A stretch of 64,000 nucleotides of DNA from Rubricella aquisinus (GTDB lineage Bacteria > Pseudomonadota > Alphaproteobacteria > Rhodobacterales > Rhodobacteraceae), in NCBI RefSeq assembly GCF_014199445.1, contig NZ_JACIJS010000004.1, positions 1 to 64,000 of the forward strand. Direction: 5' to 3'. Positions 59,931-64,000 of the stretch are shown in pieces. Each line of letters starts with the position of its first letter. The first letter of the stretch is position 1. The notes beneath the pieces are model-generated. The model ran no database searches, was not told where the DNA came from, and was given only the letters and a program-made list of their open reading frames with translations. A program made the translations under genes and the position numbers.

Positions 59931-62798
59931 ATGGCCAGTTCTGCCCGCAACCGTACCGTGACGGCCGTGCTTGGTCCGACCAACACGGGCAAGACCCATT
60001 TCGCGATTGAGCGGATGCTGGGTCACCGGAATGGCGTGATCGGCTTTCCGCTGCGGCTCTTGGCGCGGGAGGTGTATGACAAGGTGGTCAAGCTGCGCGG
60101 GCCGTCCGTCGTCGCGCTGATCACGGGGGAGGAGCGGATCGTGCCGCCCCGCGCGTGCTATTGGATCTGCACAGTGGAGGCGATGCCGCTGGATCTGGGA
60201 ACGGAATTCGTGGCCGTCGATGAAATCCAGCTCTGCGCGGATCCGGACCGGGGATATGTGTTCACCGACCGTCTGCTGAACGCGCGCGGCCTGACGGAGA
60301 CGCTGTTTTTGGGGGCAGAGACGATGCGCGCGCGGATCGCCCATCTGGTGCCGGAGGCGTCCTTCATCCGGCGGGAGCGGTACTCGACCCTCACCTATGC
60401 GGGCTCCAAGAAAATCGCCCGCCTGCCACCGCGCGCGGCCATCGTCGGCTTCAGCGTGGAGAATGTGTACGCGATTGCCGAATGGCTGCGCCGGGTCAAA
60501 GGGGGGGCTGCCGTGGTGATGGGCGCGCTCAGCCCGCGGACCCGCAACGCGCAGGTGGAGATGTATCAGAACGGAGAGGTTGACTACCTCGTCGCCACTG
60601 ACGCCATCGGCATGGGCCTTAACCTTGATGTGAACCATGTGGCCTTTGCCGGAACGAGCAAATTCGACGGGCGCAAATTCCGCCATCTGATGCCCAACGA
60701 GTTGGCACAGATCGCCGGGCGGGCTGGGCGGCACACGAATGACGGCACGTTCGGCGTGACGGCAGAAGCAGAGCCGTTCGAGCCGGAGGTGGTCGACGCC
60801 ATCGAAAACCACCGCTTCTCCCCGATCAAAAAGCTGCATTGGCGCAATTCCGCGCTCAATTACGGATCGGTCGAGGCGCTGCTCGCCTCTCTTGAGGAAT
60901 TGCCGCAAGACGCCGATCTGATGCGCGCACGGGAGGCCGATGACGTGCTGTCCTTGCGCGCGCTTTGGGCGATGCCGGACATTCAGGACAAGATCAACAA
61001 TGCCCGCGACGTGCGCCTGTTATGGGACGTGTGCCAGATCCCCGATTTCCGCAAAGTCGCCCCGCAAGAGCACGCCAGCCTTTTGTCCGCGATGCATGAC
61101 CATCTGCACAATGGCGGCACGTTGCCCGATGCGTGGCTGGCCAAACATATCAAGCGGATCGACCGCCCCTTGGGCGACATAGATGCGCTGTCGCGACGTC
61201 TCGCTTTTATCCGCACTTGGACGTATGTTGCCCAGCGTAAAGAGTGGGTCGCCGATGCCGAGCATTGGCGGGCTGAAACCCGTGCGGTAGAAGACCGCCT
61301 GTCAGACGCGCTACACCACGCGCTGACACAACGATTCGTCGACCGGCGCACATCCGTGCTGATGCGCCGGTTGAAAGAGAAGGAGAGCCTCGTGGCTGAA
61401 ATTACTGCTGATGGTGACGTGAGCGTCGAAGGTCAATTCGTCGGGCGTCTGGACGGGTTCCGGTTCAAGCTGGATCCAAGTGCGACGGGCGAGGAGGCAA
61501 AAACGCTGCGCTCTGCCGCGCTGGCCGCCCTCGCGCCGCAATATCAGCTTGCCGCCGACCGGCTCTATAACGCACCGGACAAGGAACTCGACATCACCGA
61601 GCAGGGGGGCCTGATGTGGGGCGACCTTGCAGTGGGCAAGATGGTCAAGGGGGCCGATATCCTGTCGCCCGAAGTGGCGGTTTTTGTCGATGACGAGGCG
61701 GGCGCGGATGTGGCCGAGCGGGTCAAGCGCAAGCTCACCATCTGGCTGGAGCGCAAGATCGCCGCACTTTATGAGCCGCTGATCGCGATGCGCGACGATG
61801 AAACCATGTCAGGCCTCGCGCGCGGTGTGGCGTTCCGACTGGTCGAAAACCTCGGCGTTGTACCCCGGGCGGAGATCGCGCAGGACGTCAAATCCCTCGA
61901 TCAGGACGCGCGCGGATTGCTGCGCAAGCATGGTGTGCGCTTTGGCCAGTTCACGGTGTTCATGCCGTTGATGCTCAAGCCCGCGCCCACGCGGATGCGG
62001 CTCGTGCTGTGGTCGCTGTTTGAAGGCTTTGGGGAATTTCCCGAAAGCCCGCCGCCGGGGCTGGTGACGATCCCGGCGCAGGTTGGGGTGCCGGAGGGCT
62101 ATTATCCCAAGGCGGGCTACCGGCTTGCCGCGACGCGGGCGATCCGGGTCGATATGGTCGAGCGGCTCGCGGATATGCTGCGCAATCTCGATGCGCGCGG
62201 CGGGTTCGAGGCGACTGCCGACATGCTGTCGATCACCGGCCTGACGCTGGAACAATTCGCTGATCTGATGACCGGCCTTGGCTATGCCGCCGAAAAGGGG
62301 GAGCGGGTCAAGGTGAAGGCCGTCCCGGTTGTGGCCGAAACGCCCGCCGCCCCGGTGGAGGATGATCCTGTCACCGCACCGCAAGAGGGCCAGATGGACG
62401 CCCCCTTGGCGGAGGCCGGGGCCGACACCACACCCATTGAGGCCACCGACGCGACTGCCCCTGCCGAAGTGACGACGGAGGAGGGCGACAGCACGCTTGA
62501 TGTCGCCGCTGCCGCGCCTGCGGGCGAAGAGGCCGCACCGGAGATGGAAGTGTTCTACACCTTCACCCGCGCGCCCCGCCGCCGCCCCGACCCGCAGGGC
62601 CGCCGCCCGGAGCGCAGCGAAAAGCCCGGCGGCGGTCGCCCGCAAGGCAAGGGCAAGCCGCGCGGCAAGGGCGGCAAACCCGGCGGACGCAAACCGGAGG
62701 GGCCAAAGGTGCATTCCGCCAAACCGCCCCGCAAGGAAAAGGCGATTGATCCCGACAATCCGTTCGCAGCGCTGATGGCGCTCAAGAACAAGGACTGA
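59931..62798 (+). CDS. Suv3-like superfamily 2 RNA helicase
   Basis: A 955-residue helicase. Walker A GPTNTGKTHF (about 17-26), motif II VDEIQL, and motif VI QIAGRAGRH near residue 265 are complete. The C-terminal half holds the Suv3-type helical domain. The last 140 residues are low-complexity: an Ala/Pro/Glu-rich stretch followed by an Arg/Lys/Gly/Pro-rich tail probably used for RNA binding. The stop overlaps the S4-domain gene start (TGATG), so both RNA-binding proteins are co-translated. Confidence 0.9.
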   Translation: MASSARNRTVTAVLGPTNTGKTHFAIERMLGHRNGVIGFPLRLLAREVYDKVVKLRGPSVVALITGEERIVPPRACYWICTVEAMPLDLGTEFVAVDEIQLCADPDRGYVFTDRLLNARGLTETLFLGAETMRARIAHLVPEASFIRRERYSTLTYAGSKKIARLPPRAAIVGFSVENVYAIAEWLRRVKGGAAVVMGALSPRTRNAQVEMYQNGEVDYLVATDAIGMGLNLDVNHVAFAGTSKFDGRKFRHLMPNELAQIAGRAGRHTNDGTFGVTAEAEPFEPEVVDAIENHRFSPIKKLHWRNSALNYGSVEALLASLEELPQDADLMRAREADDVLSLRALWAMPDIQDKINNARDVRLLWDVCQIPDFRKVAPQEHASLLSAMHDHLHNGGTLPDAWLAKHIKRIDRPLGDIDALSRRLAFIRTWTYVAQRKEWVADAEHWRAETRAVEDRLSDALHHALTQRFVDRRTSVLMRRLKEKESLVAEITADGDVSVEGQFVGRLDGFRFKLDPSATGEEAKTLRSAALAALAPQYQLAADRLYNAPDKELDITEQGGLMWGDLAVGKMVKGADILSPEVAVFVDDEAGADVAERVKRKLTIWLERKIAALYEPLIAMRDDETMSGLARGVAFRLVENLGVVPRAEIAQDVKSLDQDARGLLRKHGVRFGQFTVFMPLMLKPAPTRMRLVLWSLFEGFGEFPESPPPGLVTIPAQVGVPEGYYPKAGYRLAATRAIRVDMVERLADMLRNLDARGGFEATADMLSITGLTLEQFADLMTGLGYAAEKGERVKVKAVPVVAETPAAPVEDDPVTAPQEGQMDAPLAEAGADTTPIEATDATAPAEVTTEEGDSTLDVAAAAPAGEEAAPEMEVFYTFTRAPRRRPDPQGRRPERSEKPGGGRPQGKGKPRGKGGKPGGRKPEGPKVHSAKPPRKEKAIDPDNPFAALMALKNKD

Positions 62799-63172
62799 TG
62801 GCAGACCCGCGCCCCGGCCTGCGGATCGACAAATGGCTATGGCATGCGCGGTTTTTCAAAACCCGCAGCCTGGCCGCGAAGGTCGTGGCCGGGGGCATTC
62901 GGATTGGTGAGACGCGGGTGACCAAGGCGTCCGTGCTTGTCCGCATCGGGGATACCGTGACTTTTCCGCAAAATCGGGATGTCCGATTGGTTCAGGTCGA
63001 GGCGCTTGGGGAGCGGCGCGGACCAGCGCCCGAGGCGCAGGCGCTCTACACCGATCTGGCACCCGTCACACCCAAGGACCGCGCGCAAGAGCCCGAAGCT
63101 GATCGTGTCGGCGGCCGCCCGACCAAAAAGGATCGGCGCGAAATGGATGCCCTGCGCAATCCTGTCACTTGA
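62798..63172 (+). CDS. S4-domain RNA-binding protein (Hsp15-like)
   Basis: A 124-residue protein with an S4 domain at about 7-65 (RIDKWLWHARFFKTRSLAAKVV) and a basic C-terminal tail. It resembles HslR/Hsp15, which binds free 50S subunits carrying nascent chains. It is coupled to the helicase gene. Confidence 0.9.
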   Translation: MADPRPGLRIDKWLWHARFFKTRSLAAKVVAGGIRIGETRVTKASVLVRIGDTVTFPQNRDVRLVQVEALGERRGPAPEAQALYTDLAPVTPKDRAQEPEADRVGGRPTKKDRREMDALRNPVT

Positions 63173-63272
63173 TCCTCAAGGCACAGGGGCATAGAAGCCC
63201 CGGCTAAGGGCTTGCGGCCATGCGTCCGTAAACCTAAGTTGACAGATATAGTGCCGAAACAGGACTGCCCAG

Positions 63273-63611
63273 ATGACCTATGTCGTGATTGATAACTGCA
63301 TCGCCTGCAAATACACCGATTGCGTCGAAGTTTGCCCGGTGGATTGTTTCTATGAGGGCGAGAACATGCTCGTCATCCAGCCCGATGAGTGCATTGACTG
63401 TGGCGTCTGTGAGCCGGAATGCCCCGCCGACGCGATCCGCCCGGATACGGAGCCGGACATGGAAAAATGGGTGGAGTTCAATCGCAAATATTCCGAAGCG
63501 TGGCCCAATATCGTGACCAAACGCGATCAGTTGCCCGACGCGGAAAAACTCGACGGCGTGCCGAACAAGCTGGAGACGCATTTTTCGGAGAAGCCCGGCG
63601 AGGGTGATTGA
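63273..63611 (+). CDS. fdxA: 7Fe ferredoxin FdxA
   Basis: A 112-residue ferredoxin. The two Cys clusters are [17 protein letters not shown] (about 9-25) and [12 protein letters not shown] (about 40-51), the 3Fe-4S plus 4Fe-4S pattern of the FdxA group, with the long C-terminal arm of that family. It is usually found beside carD in Rhodobacterales, as here. Confidence 0.96.
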   Translation: MTYVVIDNCIACKYTDCVEVCPVDCFYEGENMLVIQPDECIDCGVCEPECPADAIRPDTEPDMEKWVEFNRKYSEAWPNIVTKRDQLPDAEKLDGVPNKLETHFSEKPGEGD

Positions 63612-63931
63612 GCGACCGATTCGGTGCACAAACCTCCTGCGATGCCAAATGCTTATCCCATTTTCCGCAGGTTTCTGGTGAAAATGCATCCTTAGGTTGT
63701 GAAGGGGCCTTGTTTTCAGGCCCTGCATCCGATTCTGGCGGGGTTCATTTGAATATGCCCCCAAAATTTGTTATATAACGGTCATACATTCTTAGGCTGG
63801 CGCAGCCGCATCTGGTTTGGCGTGCCCCTCGAATGCTGGTTATCGCTGGTTTTGAGCCTTGTCGGGCGGTTTTCGCAATCGCCGGGGTGGGTTTTTGACC
63901 GGCGTTTTTTGTGAGAGAGGAAAGGCATAAC
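63612..63931 (+). promoter_or_regulatory. intergenic region with possible carD promoter
   Basis: About 320 bases. TTGAAT (63749-63754) and TTATAT (63771-63776) with 16 bases between form a plausible housekeeping promoter, about 155 bases before the carD ATG. A short GC stem (GGGCCT / AGGCCC near 63705-63725) may be the fdxA transcription stop. No gene is seen. Confidence 0.4.
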
Positions 63932-64000
63932 ATGGCCAAGTCGAAATCCAGTGAATTCCGTCCCAACGATTACATCGTGTACCCGGCGCATGGCGTTGGG
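63932..64000 (+). CDS. carD: CarD-family transcription factor (5' end only)
   Basis: The first 23 codons, cut off by the window end. The MAKSKSSEFRPNDYIVYPAH start and GAGAGAGGAAAG ribosome site match CarD regulators, whose N-terminal domain binds RNA polymerase beta and stabilises open complexes at ribosomal promoters. Confidence 0.9.
   Translation, partial: MAKSKSSEFRPNDYIVYPAHGVG

Overview
The window is chromosomal DNA of an alphaproteobacterium, most likely a Rhodobacterales (Roseobacter-group) member. This rests on gene content: a carnitine dehydrogenase/BKACE pair, DgcN, two GMC oxidoreductases in a sugar operon, a Suv3-like helicase - S4 protein - 7Fe ferredoxin - CarD block, and a generally high GC content with AT-rich patches at 0-1.1, 29.3-29.5 and 40.1-40.3 kb. 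No rRNA or tRNA gene, CRISPR array or complete insertion sequence was seen.

Layout. 0-1.4 kb: AT-rich DNA with one unrecognised ORF. 1.4-9.9 kb: a hybrid histidine kinase and OmpR-type regulator divergent from an AfuABC/FbpABC-like importer and a HAD phosphatase, probably a regulated phosphorylated-solute uptake and dephosphorylation unit. 9.9-28.2 kb: a 15-gene minus-strand catabolic operon. Its order of transcription is CoA-transferase, enoyl-CoA hydratase, aldehyde dehydrogenase, CUT1 sugar ABC transporter with two paralogous binding proteins, two GMC oxidoreductases, Dabb protein, LacI regulator, Gfo/Idh/MocA dehydrogenase, FAD oxidoreductase and a PfkB sugar kinase. Two tandem LacI-type palindromes lie just before its first gene.

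28.2-41 kb is accessory DNA: a Phd/VapC toxin-antitoxin pair, a ScpB-like protein with an unusual N-terminal extension, a small PD-(D/E)xK-like protein, and a class II lanthipeptide cluster at 31.7-36.5 kb. That cluster has two precursor genes, a LanM synthetase with a Cys-Cys-Cys zinc site, and a two-domain GNAT acetyltransferase. Both precursors carry tandem repeated core units, three in one and two plus a remnant in the other. Each full unit has one Thr-x5/6-Cys pair, and the units are separated by a linker that also ends the leader. This looks like a multi-core lanthipeptide and is the most novel item here. A DgcN/amino-acid racemase pair follows.

40.6-54.5 kb: SRPBCC membrane protein with a divergent XRE regulator, a GST, a TetR-controlled RND efflux pair, a decayed APH-type gene, and an ECF41 sigma factor. 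The sigma factor lies among three targets (AhpD-like, RidA-like, secreted hydrolase), each preceded by a TGTCACA-N16-CGTC promoter. DUF924, carnitine dehydrogenase and BKACE follow. 54.7-64 kb: housekeeping genes (typA/bipA, XRE regulator, hisN-type phosphatase, lysophospholipase-like hydrolase, SCP2 protein, TPR protein, helicase, S4 protein, fdxA, 5' end of carD).

Start codons were chosen from Shine-Dalgarno spacing, ATGA/GTGA/TTGA overlaps and family length. Functions are family-level unless stated.
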